Positions 16,785 through 24,004 of a DNA stretch of 64,000 bases are shown in pieces (the first letter of the stretch is position 1; each line of letters begins with the position of its first letter). The notes beneath the pieces were generated by a model, which saw nothing but the letters and a program-made list of their open reading frames with translations, was not told where the DNA came from and did not search any database. This stretch comes from Amycolatopsis keratiniphila subsp. keratiniphila (GTDB lineage Bacteria; Actinomycetota; Actinomycetes; Mycobacteriales; Pseudonocardiaceae), in the NCBI RefSeq assembly GCF_001620365.2, contig NZ_LQMT02000040.1:1932-65931 (forward strand), written 5' to 3'. A program made the position numbers and the translations under genes.

Positions 16785-17539
16785 CGCTTGCGCAGCACCA
16801 TCACCAGATTCCACGACGCGACCTCCCGCACACCCGGGACACGCGCGATCCATTGGGCCCAGGAGGGGTGGTAGCGCGGGTAGACCTCCTGGAGATCGGC
16901 GAGCGGCGCGGACTTCCCCCACCGGATGGCCGCGCCGGCCGAAAAGGCGAAAAGACTCTCGCCGAATTTGTTCTTCGGCTCCTTTCCGTTCTTTTCGACA
17001 TAACGCCGGCGGGCGTAGTGGCCACCGAGGAAATGCCACGGTGCCGTCTCGTGCCCACCCCACGGTGAATACCACGGTGTGAACGAGGCGAAAATCGTTC
17101 CGCCGGGTTTGGTCACCCGGCACATCTCGGTCAGCATGACCTCGGGTTCGGAAACGTGTTCGAGGACGTTCGACGAATAGCAGACGTCGACGGACGCGGT
17201 GCGGACGGGCAGTTTCGTCCCGCTGCCGCGCACCATGTTCTCCCCGGCCTCGCCTCGCGCCGTCAACTCGCCGACGTCGGGATCTATGCCCAGGTACGTG
17301 GCTCCCGCGGCACGGAACGCGTCGGAGAAATAGCCGGGGCCACCACCGACGTCGACGATGGTTCGGCCGTTCAACGGAGTGTGCTGCGCCAATTGCCGGA
17401 CCGAGTCCTCGGCGAGCACCGAGTAGAAACCGTCCGGATCCGTCTGTTCGGTGAGAAAAGCCCGGAACAACGTCACCGATCTGCGCAAGGTGGCGCGATG
17501 AGGCATCGTCACTGGGGTCACCGACCGATTACCGACCAT
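16781..17539 (-). CDS. Class I SAM-dependent methyltransferase
   Basis: A 252-residue methyltransferase. Motif I is TIVDVGGGPGYFSDAF, the acidic residue of motif II is in YLGIDPDVGEL, and VCYSSNVLEHVSEPEVMLTE is the methyltransferase_11 signature. It resembles Rv0224c, which sits in the same position in mycobacteria, but its substrate is unknown; a cell-envelope glycan or lipid is likely. The 3' end overlaps the DUF3068 gene by 4 nt, convergently. The start at 17539 is uncertain, and the in-frame ATG about 33 nt downstream is an alternative. It is divergent from the GT4 gene. Confidence 0.82.
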   Translation of the reverse strand: MVGNRSVTPVTMPHRATLRRSVTLFRAFLTEQTDPDGFYSVLAEDSVRQLAQHTPLNGRTIVDVGGGPGYFSDAFRAAGATYLGIDPDVGELTARGEAGENMVRGSGTKLPVRTASVDVCYSSNVLEHVSEPEVMLTEMCRVTKPGGTIFASFTPWYSPWGGHETAPWHFLGGHYARRRYVEKNGKEPKNKFGESLFAFSAGAAIRWGKSAPLADLQEVYPRYHPSWAQWIARVPGVREVASWNLVMVLRKR

Positions 17540-17574
17540 CGAACCATCGCTTTCCGAGAATGATTCATCTACCG

Positions 17575-17590
17575 TGTACGCACCGGTAAC
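17575..17590. promoter_or_regulatory. Envelope-locus element B: TGTAC-N6-GTAAC
   Basis: TGTACGCACCGGTAAC lies between the divergent methyltransferase and GT4 genes. The same 16 bases occur again at 20020-20035. Right after it, TAGCAT at 17592-17597 is a possible -10 for the GT4 gene, so binding here would affect initiation. Confidence 0.55.
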
Positions 17591-17624
17591 CTAGCATTGT
17601 CGCTAACAGGTTGGGAGAACCACG

Positions 17625-18872
17625 ATGGAAAGGCCACGTGTGCTGCTCGTCAACTGGCGCGACACCGGGCATCCGGAGGGCGGCGGCTCCGAGCGGTACG
17701 TCGAGCGGATGGCCGAAGGGCTCGCCAAGGCCGGATACCGGGTCGAGATCCAGTGCGCGGCGTATCCGGGCGCGAACGCCGGGGAATGGCGTGACGGTGT
17801 CCGCTATCGCCGCCGCGGCAACAAGTTCGGCGTGTACCTGCACGCGCTCAGGGCGATCCGGAAGGCACACGCCGATCTCGTCGTCGACGTGCAGAACGGG
17901 ATGCCGTTCTTCGCCAGGCTCGTCGCGGGCTGCCCGGTCCTCGTGCTGGTGCACCACGTCCACAAGGAACAGTGGATCAGCGCGCTGGGCGAGACACTGG
18001 GCCGCATCGGCTGGTGGATCGAGTCGAGGCTGGCACCGTGGCTGTTCCGCCACTGCCGCTACGTCACGGTTTCCGAGATCACCAAGGGCGAACTGGCGGG
18101 CCTCGGCATCGAGGGCTCACGGATCACCGTGGTACCCAACGGATTGGACACTCCCCCGCGCGGCAAGGCCGTGCGGGAGACCGAACCGACGCTGGTCGCG
18201 GTCAGCAGGCTGGTGCCGCACAAGCGGATCGAGCACGCGATCGACGTCGTCGCCGAACTGTCCCGGCGCTGGCCGACGCTGAAGCTGGAGGTCGTGGGAC
18301 AGGGTCCGTGGGAAGAGGTCTTGCGCGAGCACGCCCGCGACAGGGGCGTCGAGGACCGGGTGCGGCTGCACGGCTGGGTGGACGAAGACGAGAAACACGA
18401 AATTCTGGAACGGTCATGGCTGCATCTGTGCCCTTCGGTCAAGGAGGGCTGGGGCATCGTCATCATGGAGGCCGCTGCGCACGGTGTGCCGTCGGTGGCC
18501 TACCGGGCGGCGGGCGGGGTCGCCGAGTCCATTGTGGAGGGCAAGACCGGACTGCTGGCCGACGACTTCGCCGATTTCACCGCGCAGGTCGACGGGCTGC
18601 TCGCCGACCGGGCGCGGCGGACCGAAATGGGCCGGGCCGGGGTCACGTGGGCCGGTCTGTTCGACTGGGAGCACAGCGTGAACCGCTTCGAATCACTCGT
18701 GCGCGACGTGGCCGGGGTGGCTATTCCCCACCCGCGGGTCCTGACGCCGCAGGGCTTCCACGATCCCGTCGGCCAGGTCGGCCGTGGCGGCGTCGTCGAA
18801 GTCCTTGCGGCGTGCGCGCACGGTGACGGTGCTCGTCTCGCCGACGGTCACCGCGCCGAACGCCACGCCTGA
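17625..18872 (+). CDS. GT4-family glycosyltransferase
   Basis: A 415-residue GT-B glycosyltransferase. The N-terminal Rossmann domain starts PRVLLVNWRDTGHPEGGGSE. The C-terminal donor-binding domain has VVPNGLD, VSRLVPHKRIEHAIDV, VGQGPWEE and the EGWGIVIMEAAAHGVPSVAY segment carrying the EX7E motif. It resembles Rv0225 and probably adds a sugar to an envelope glycan on the cytoplasmic face. GGGAG lies 7 nt before the ATG. The last 50 or so residues overlap the 3' end of the convergent acyltransferase gene by 180 bp and look unlike GT4 sequence, so the real C-terminus may be shorter. Confidence 0.85.
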   Translation: MERPRVLLVNWRDTGHPEGGGSERYVERMAEGLAKAGYRVEIQCAAYPGANAGEWRDGVRYRRRGNKFGVYLHALRAIRKAHADLVVDVQNGMPFFARLVAGCPVLVLVHHVHKEQWISALGETLGRIGWWIESRLAPWLFRHCRYVTVSEITKGELAGLGIEGSRITVVPNGLDTPPRGKAVRETEPTLVAVSRLVPHKRIEHAIDVVAELSRRWPTLKLEVVGQGPWEEVLREHARDRGVEDRVRLHGWVDEDEKHEILERSWLHLCPSVKEGWGIVIMEAAAHGVPSVAYRAAGGVAESIVEGKTGLLADDFADFTAQVDGLLADRARRTEMGRAGVTWAGLFDWEHSVNRFESLVRDVAGVAIPHPRVLTPQGFHDPVGQVGRGGVVEVLAACAHGDGARLADGHRAERHA

Positions 18873-19793
18873 GCGGCCGCTGGCGGCGGGATAGAACGCG
18901 ATCGAGGTGACCGCGTCGGCCGCCGAAACGACGCCGAGGTTGGAAACCAGATAGGTCGAACCGAGCCTGCCCGCCAGCAGCCGGGTGCCCAGCCGGGCGA
19001 TCCGGCTGCTGCGGGCGGGGAAATCGGGCTCCGGCGGCCGCGTGGCCAGCAGCGCGCCGACTTCGGCGACCGCGGGTCTCCTGCCGAGCCGCAACCGGAA
19101 AAAAGCGCTGTCGTGCACGGGTTCCGGGGCGGCTCCGCCTCGCCACGACGCGCCGACCGCGGCCACCACACGTGTGGTTTCCTCGCCGTGCCGGGCATTC
19201 CACGTCTCGGTCAGGTCGGCGGCGGCTGCGGCGAAGGCGGAGGACCCGAACCGTGAGCGCGGGAGGGTCCTGGCGCTGAACACGTCCCCAGGCCCGCTTT
19301 CGACTCGTTCCGGGGTGATTCTCGCCGGAGGCGCGAAAAGCGCTTCAGCGAGCCGTTGGAAGGCCGAGACGAGAAAGGACCGGTCCGCCGTGCGGGCGCC
19401 GATTCCCTTGGCGGCGGACGAAATCGGGACGTCGAGCGCCAGCCCGAGGACGGCGAGCAGGCCGAGACCGTCGAGCGCGCCGTGGTGCGCGGCGATCAGT
19501 ACAACCGGTTCGTCGGTGCCGACGGCGACCCGGAGCAGCGGGGCGCCGCGTTCGTACGCCGCCTCGGCGAACCGATCGCGGACCGCCGGAAGTTCTTCGC
19601 TCCGAACGGCTTCGACGTCCGGAGCGGCGCCGAGCCACGGCCGTTCCTCGACCGCGACCGCCAGCCGCATCCGCGCCTTTTCCGGCGTCAGGGCCGAAGA
19701 CAGCCTCGCTTCCAGGAGGATGCTCCAGGAAACGGTGGGGTCGCCGTAGAGCCCGACGACCCGGCCGGCGTGGTCGGAAGCGAGCTCGGACAC
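18693..19793 (-). CDS. HHxxxDG acyltransferase, condensation/WES-like fold
   Basis: A 366-residue protein of the CoA-dependent acyltransferase/condensation superfamily. The active-site motif is H103-H104-GAL-D108-G109. A second conserved block, TYLVSNLGVVSAADAVTSIA, matches the NxG region of wax-ester synthase or PapA-like enzymes. An acyl group transferred to an envelope lipid or glycan is a reasonable role. GTG at 19793 follows the DUF2613 stop by 4 nt, so the genes are probably coupled. The 3' end overlaps the GT4 gene by 180 bp. Confidence 0.72.
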   Translation of the reverse strand: MSELASDHAGRVVGLYGDPTVSWSILLEARLSSALTPEKARMRLAVAVEERPWLGAAPDVEAVRSEELPAVRDRFAEAAYERGAPLLRVAVGTDEPVVLIAAHHGALDGLGLLAVLGLALDVPISSAAKGIGARTADRSFLVSAFQRLAEALFAPPARITPERVESGPGDVFSARTLPRSRFGSSAFAAAAADLTETWNARHGEETTRVVAAVGASWRGGAAPEPVHDSAFFRLRLGRRPAVAEVGALLATRPPEPDFPARSSRIARLGTRLLAGRLGSTYLVSNLGVVSAADAVTSIAFYPAASGRSGVAFGAVTVGETSTVTVRARRKDFDDAATADLADGIVEALRRQDPRVGNSHPGHVAHE

Positions 19794-19797
19794 CGGC

Positions 19798-19977
19798 TCA
19801 GCGGTTGCCGTAAATGACGTGCTCGGGGCTCGAGTTCGGGTTGAACTGCTCCTTGATCTTCGCCTGCACCTGGGGGGCGGCGTCCGGATCGGCGGTGTTC
19901 GTCAGCGCGTAACTCCCGCCCGCGGCCGTTGCGAGCCCGATGATGACGGCGGCGGCCGCGCCGATGAGGGTGCCCAA
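19798..19977 (-). CDS. DUF2613 small envelope peptide
   Basis: A 59-residue peptide with one N-terminal hydrophobic segment (GTLIGAAAAVIIGLATAAGG) and a short exposed tail ending EHVIYGNR. The YGNR end is typical of DUF2613, found in mycobacteria as Rv0236A next to aftD. Start is TTG at 19977 with AAGGAG 6 nt upstream; the gene begins 4 nt after the stop of the membrane protein gene. It is too short to be found easily by length-based gene calling. A structural or assembly role in the arabinan locus is inferred from conserved position only. Confidence 0.78.
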   Translation of the reverse strand: MGTLIGAAAAVIIGLATAAGGSYALTNTADPDAAPQVQAKIKEQFNPNSSPEHVIYGNR

Positions 19978-19980
19978 GAC

Positions 19981-21672
19981 CTACTCCTTCCGCGACAGGG
20001 AATTCCTGCGTCGGCTCAATGTACGCACCGGTAACTTGAGGCACAACAGTGCGGCCGCGATCGACACCAGCGCTACTCCGTTTGCCAGCACCACGGGCGC
20101 CGATGATCGCGTCCCGGTCACGGCGGGCTCACCGGGAGTGCGGTAAAGCGTGAGCCAATCACCGGACCACACCGGTTTCGCGCCGGTCAGCAACCGCGGA
20201 TCGACCCGCCCCGGCGTTCCGTGCTCGACGAGGATCCAGCCGATTCCCGCCGCGGACAGGTCTTCCGGCGATTTCGCCGCCCGCACTCGGTCCATTCTGG
20301 AATCCTCGCCGGAGATCTCCTCGCCGCCGACCCGCAGCGTGTCGTCGACGAGCACCGTCTTCGGGAGTGCTCGTGGCGCCGGGTCCAGCTGGGTGCGGTG
20401 GTCGTTCCAGGCGAAACTCCGGAACGTGGACAGCGGCAGCGCGACGACGTCGCCGGGCCGGTCGTCTTCGGCGAGCACCCGGTGGACGGCGTTCCAGTCG
20501 TCCGGGTAGCGCACCGCTTCGATCCTTCCCCAGCCGCCCCAGGCGAGATCGGGCATGGTGAGCAAGGGAAAGAGCGCGGCGGCAGCGACGAGCGTCCCAC
20601 GCGCCGCCCCGGTCCGCAGGCGCGCGGCGGCGGCCTCGACCGCGAGCGCGAACCCGAGCGCGACCGGAAGCGCCCACCAGGCCACCCATTTCTGCGCGTC
20701 ACGCAGGAGGCCCACGCCGGGAACGTGTCCCGTCGCCCAGGACAGCACGGGCTCGCCGAACGGCAGGGTCGCCAGCGCGGCGAGTACGACACCGAGAACT
20801 CCCAGCACCAGCAACGCTCTCGCCGGCGGCGTGCCCCACTTCCGCGCCAGCGGGCGGAGACCTGCCACGGCCACGGCGACCGTGACGAGGATCAGCACCG
20901 GCGCCATCGGCGCGCCCCGGCTGCCGGGGACGACATCGCCGTTCCAGATCCCGCCGAGCCCGAGCACGCTCAGGATGGCCGGGCCCCAGCTTTCCGCGCG
21001 GGCGCTGAACGCGGCCACCCCGGCGGGATCGGACAGCGTTCCGCCTTCGTGCAGGAGCGTCGGGACGAGCCACGGCAGGTTGAGCACCACGGCGAGACCG
21101 AGGGTGTGGCCGAGTTTCCGCGGTCCGGCCAGGGCGATCGCGGTGAGGGCGGCCAGCACTCCGCCGGGCGGGGTGAGCATCGCGGGGGCACAGGCGAGGA
21201 TCAGCCGCGCGAGCGCCCTCGGTTCGTTCCGGCGCAACGAAAGCGCGGCGCGCACGATCCACGGGAGGCAGGCGTAGGTGAGCAGGAGCGGCCAATGCCC
21301 GATGAACAACCGCTCCGCGAAGTAGGCCGTCCACGCGTAACCGGTGGCGGCGACGATCCGCGTACCGAGTTGCTCCGTCGGGACCAGCCGCGCTGCGCCG
21401 TATGCCGCCACGAACAATGAAAGCAGCAGAATGATTTTCTGGACGATGTCGCCGGGAACGACGGCGGTCGCGAGCGCGATCACGGCGTCGGCGGGGACCG
21501 ATCGCGACAGCGCGGAACCGAGCCCGACCGCGTCCGGGATCAGCGACTGACGCTGGGCGAACACCATGTCGTAGCTCAAGACGAAGCCGCGTCCGAGCAC
21601 GGGCAGGAACACCAGCAGCGCCAGCCCCGCCGACACCGCGGCCAGGGCGAGACGTTCGCGCCGTGCGTCCAA
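19981..21672 (-). CDS. GT-C-like multi-pass membrane protein (Rv0226c-like)
   Basis: A 563-residue integral membrane protein with about ten hydrophobic helices and a soluble C-terminal region. The first extracytoplasmic loop holds GFVLSYDMVFAQRQSL, an acidic loop in the position of the catalytic Asp of GT-C polyprenyl-phosphate-dependent glycosyltransferases. It resembles mycobacterial Rv0226c and is best seen as a candidate extracytoplasmic glycosyltransferase. TTG at 21672 has GGAAGGG just upstream and is preferred over far longer in-frame extensions. It is followed directly by DUF2613 and the acyltransferase. Confidence 0.72.
   Translation of the reverse strand: MDARRERLALAAVSAGLALLVFLPVLGRGFVLSYDMVFAQRQSLIPDAVGLGSALSRSVPADAVIALATAVVPGDIVQKIILLLSLFVAAYGAARLVPTEQLGTRIVAATGYAWTAYFAERLFIGHWPLLLTYACLPWIVRAALSLRRNEPRALARLILACAPAMLTPPGGVLAALTAIALAGPRKLGHTLGLAVVLNLPWLVPTLLHEGGTLSDPAGVAAFSARAESWGPAILSVLGLGGIWNGDVVPGSRGAPMAPVLILVTVAVAVAGLRPLARKWGTPPARALLVLGVLGVVLAALATLPFGEPVLSWATGHVPGVGLLRDAQKWVAWWALPVALGFALAVEAAAARLRTGAARGTLVAAAALFPLLTMPDLAWGGWGRIEAVRYPDDWNAVHRVLAEDDRPGDVVALPLSTFRSFAWNDHRTQLDPAPRALPKTVLVDDTLRVGGEEISGEDSRMDRVRAAKSPEDLSAAGIGWILVEHGTPGRVDPRLLTGAKPVWSGDWLTLYRTPGEPAVTGTRSSAPVVLANGVALVSIAAALLCLKLPVRTLSRRRNSLSRKE
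20020..20035. promoter_or_regulatory. Envelope-locus element C: TGTAC-N6-GTAAC
   Basis: TGTACGCACCGGTAAC is identical to element B over 16 bases. It lies inside the 3' end of the GT-C-like gene, 43 bp upstream of the DUF2613 start on the minus strand. A conserved element inside coding sequence but just before a new translation unit suggests an internal promoter for DUF2613 and the acyltransferase. Confidence 0.45.
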
Positions 21673-21715
21673 GTGCCCTTCCCTTTCCGCCTCGTTCGCG
21701 GTTATGGTCGCCGAG

Positions 21716-21731
21716 ATTACTCGCCGGTAAT
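21716..21731. promoter_or_regulatory. Envelope-locus element D: ATTAC-N6-GTAAT
   Basis: ATTACTCGCCGGTAAT lies between the divergent GT-C-like gene (TTG at 21672) and flippase gene (TTG at 21742). Its half-sites are the same as in element A with a different spacer, which argues for selection on the half-sites. Confidence 0.5.
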
Positions 21732-21741
21732 GGGAGCTCTG

Positions 21742-22941
21742 TTGAGCGTAGACGTCGAGGTCGGCCAGACCAGGACCGACAAGCGTGTCGCGGCGATCCT
21801 CGTCTCGCTCGCGCTGGCCGCGAACAACGCCGGCGCCTACGCGCTGAGCATCGTCGCAGCCAGGCTGCTCGCGCCGAGCGCGTTCGGCGAGCTGAGTTCG
21901 CTGCTGGCGGTGCTGGTGATCGGCGTCGTGCCCGCGATGGGGTTGCAGACCGTGGTCGCGCTGCGGGTGGCCCGCAAACCACAAGACAGCGGGACACTGC
22001 TCGCGCTCGGCCTCACGACGAGCGCCATCGTCGCGACCATCGGGCTGATCCTGGCGCCGGTGCTGGTCTTCGTGCTGCACCTGGACTCGGTGGTGCCCGC
22101 GCTGCTGCTCGCCGTCACACTCGGGCCGCTCACGCTGCTCGGCCTCTTCCACGGCCTGCTGCAGGGCAGCGGCCGGTTCGCGCTGCTGGCCGGGCTCATG
22201 TCGCTCGAAGGCGCCGGGAAGGTCGGCGGCTCGCTGGTCGGCCTGCTGATCGGCGGTGACGCCACCGGCGCCCTGGCAGGCACCGCGATCGGCTCGTACC
22301 TGGTGATCTTCTGCGGCTGGGTCCTCTGTGGACGGCCGCGGCCCCGCAAGGCGGGCTGGCACGCGGGCGAGGTCCTGCACGCGGCTCAAGCGATGCTGGC
22401 GCTGGTCCTGCTGGTGAATCTCGACCTCGTGCTGGCACGCCACACCCTCCCCGCCGGGGAAGCAGGTGAATACGCGCTCGGCGCGATCGTCACGAAGATC
22501 GCCTACTGGCTCCCCCAAGCCGTCGGTGTCCTGGTGCTGCCCCGTTTCGCGAACGGCGACGACCGGCGCCGCATCCTGCCCGCCGCCCTGACCGTCTGCG
22601 CTGCACTGGACGCCTTCGTGCTGTTGGTTTCTTTCGCTTTCGGGTCGCGCCTGCTCGCGTTCATCGGCGGCTCCGGCTACGCCGCCAGCACCATGCCGGT
22701 CTGGCCGTTCGCCCTCGCCGGCTCGATGCTCGCGCTGGTGCAGATCCTGCTGTTCTCGCGCCTCGCCGCCGGTGACCGGCGGGTGACCTTGCTGATGTGG
22801 ACGACCGTGGTGGTGGAGACGGTGCTGGTGACGACTTGGCTGCACTCTTCGGCCGCTCAGGTGGTGACCGTCGCTGCTTGCTGTGCCGGGGGTTTGGCGC
22901 TTTCCGGGGCTTTGCTGGAGCTGCGGTCGCGACGGCGGTGA
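21742..22941 (+). CDS. MOP-superfamily polysaccharide flippase
   Basis: A 399-residue membrane protein with about twelve hydrophobic helices, of the Wzx/oligosaccharide-flippase type. SLALAANNAGAYALSIVAAR and LLAPSAFGELSSLLAVLVI match the first two helices of that family. It probably moves lipid-linked envelope sugars across the membrane for the arabinan pathway. TTG at 21742 has GGGAG five nt upstream; ATG at 21730 is an alternative without such a site. It is divergent from the GT-C-like gene and is followed by a strong hairpin. Confidence 0.78.
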   Translation: MSVDVEVGQTRTDKRVAAILVSLALAANNAGAYALSIVAARLLAPSAFGELSSLLAVLVIGVVPAMGLQTVVALRVARKPQDSGTLLALGLTTSAIVATIGLILAPVLVFVLHLDSVVPALLLAVTLGPLTLLGLFHGLLQGSGRFALLAGLMSLEGAGKVGGSLVGLLIGGDATGALAGTAIGSYLVIFCGWVLCGRPRPRKAGWHAGEVLHAAQAMLALVLLVNLDLVLARHTLPAGEAGEYALGAIVTKIAYWLPQAVGVLVLPRFANGDDRRRILPAALTVCAALDAFVLLVSFAFGSRLLAFIGGSGYAASTMPVWPFALAGSMLALVQILLFSRLAAGDRRVTLLMWTTVVVETVLVTTWLHSSAAQVVTVAACCAGGLALSGALLELRSRRR

Positions 22942-22946
22942 GGCGG

Positions 22947-22993
22947 GACTGTGTGGATTTTGGGACGTCAGATGTCCAGAAATCCACACAGTC
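22947..22993. terminator. Hairpin after flippase gene
   Basis: A perfect 14-bp stem, GACTGTGTGGATTT with AAATCCACACAGTC, encloses a 19-nt loop that can form a smaller GGAC/GTCC stem. It begins 5 nt after the flippase stop. There is no U tract, as is usual for actinobacterial terminators. Confidence 0.6.
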
Positions 22994-23092
22994 ACGCATG
23001 AAAGGCCCAGTCACGACGCCAAGCCGCCCGGTTCTGTCGTTGATCGGCTCCAAGCTGTTCGAGTGCGTAGAGGAGATTGGGCACGCCACCCC

Positions 23093-24004
23093 TTGATCAC
23101 CAACGGCCCGAAAGTGATCACGGCGAAACAGCTCGAAGCCATCGGCATGCCGCGCCGGACGATCTCGCGAAGGTGCGAGCCCGGCGGGCAGTGGCGAATG
23201 CTGCTGCCCGGCGTCGTGCTGCTCCAGAACGGCGAGGCCACCGACGAGCACAAGATCCACGCCGCGCTCCTGCATTCCGGGCCCGGCTCGATCCTGACCG
23301 GCGTACGCGCGTTGGATCGCTACGGGCTGCGCAACCTCCCGCACACCGACGAGGTCCACATGCTCATTCCCGCGAACCGCTCGGCAGCGGACTGCGGGTT
23401 CGTCCACATCGAACGGTCTCGACGTCTCCCGAAGCCCAGACCTCGGTCCGGAGTCCCGACGGCTCCAGTACCCCGCGCGGTGATCGACGCGGCGCGAAGG
23501 ACACCGCACAAGGACGCGATCACGGCGATGATGGCCGAATCCGTCCAGCGAGGTTTCTGCCTGCCGCAATCCCTCGCCGACGAACTCGACGCAGGCCGCC
23601 GGGCGAGTAAGGAACCCCTGCGAGGCGCTCTCCTCCCGATCCTGGGCGGCGCGCGGTCGGTCGCCGAAGCCGACGCCTGGCGCCTCTGGCAGCGATCGGA
23701 CCTGCCCGAGTGCCGCTGGAACGTCAAGCTCTTCGGCGCGGACGGCACCTACATCGCGCAGCCCGACGGCTGGTGTGACGAACTGGGCTTCGCCTGGGAA
23801 ATCGATTCCCTCGGGCATCACGCGGGAGACACGGGGTTTCGCGACACCCTCGCCCGCAACGCCCGTTATGCCGCGGCCGGGATCGTCGTCGTCCAGACAT
23901 TGCCATCAAGGCTGCGTTCGGAGCCCGACAGAGTTGTAGCCGAGCTCCGGGCGGCGCTGGACAGCGCTCGCCTACGACCGCGGCCCGACGTCCGGCTCGG
24001 CTGA
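23093..24004 (+). CDS. AbiEi-like N-terminal/DUF559-like C-terminal hypothetical protein
   Basis: A protein of about 303 residues. The N-terminal segment, VITAKQLEAIGMPRRTISRR to GVVLLQNGEATDEHKI, resembles the winged-helix antitoxin domain of AbiEi-type proteins. The C-terminal segment, WEIDSLGHHAGDTGFRDTLA to ARNARYAAAGIVVVQTLPSRL, resembles very-short-patch or DUF559-like PD-(D/E)xK folds. Such actinobacterial proteins occur singly in many copies and their role is unknown. No toxin gene is next to it. The start is uncertain: TTG at 23093 fits homologues of this type best, and GTG at 23063 is possible. It is convergent with aftD and overlaps its 3' end by 33 bp. Confidence 0.6.
   Translation: MITNGPKVITAKQLEAIGMPRRTISRRCEPGGQWRMLLPGVVLLQNGEATDEHKIHAALLHSGPGSILTGVRALDRYGLRNLPHTDEVHMLIPANRSAADCGFVHIERSRRLPKPRPRSGVPTAPVPRAVIDAARRTPHKDAITAMMAESVQRGFCLPQSLADELDAGRRASKEPLRGALLPILGGARSVAEADAWRLWQRSDLPECRWNVKLFGADGTYIAQPDGWCDELGFAWEIDSLGHHAGDTGFRDTLARNARYAAAGIVVVQTLPSRLRSEPDRVVAELRAALDSARLRPRPDVRLG

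Noticed and set aside
17575..17590. GlnR box
   Set aside because: Spacing suits GlnR (two 5-mers, 6 nt apart), but GlnR prefers GAAAC in the second half and the target genes have no link to nitrogen.
21673..22995. Extension of the GT-C-like membrane protein to 1004 residues
   Set aside because: The first 440 residues are antisense to the flippase gene and low in complexity. A TTG with ribosome binding site at 21672 gives a normal start.
23093..24004. Type IV toxin-antitoxin pair
   Set aside because: The N-terminal domain is AbiEi-like, but no nucleotidyltransferase toxin (AbiEii) gene is adjacent.
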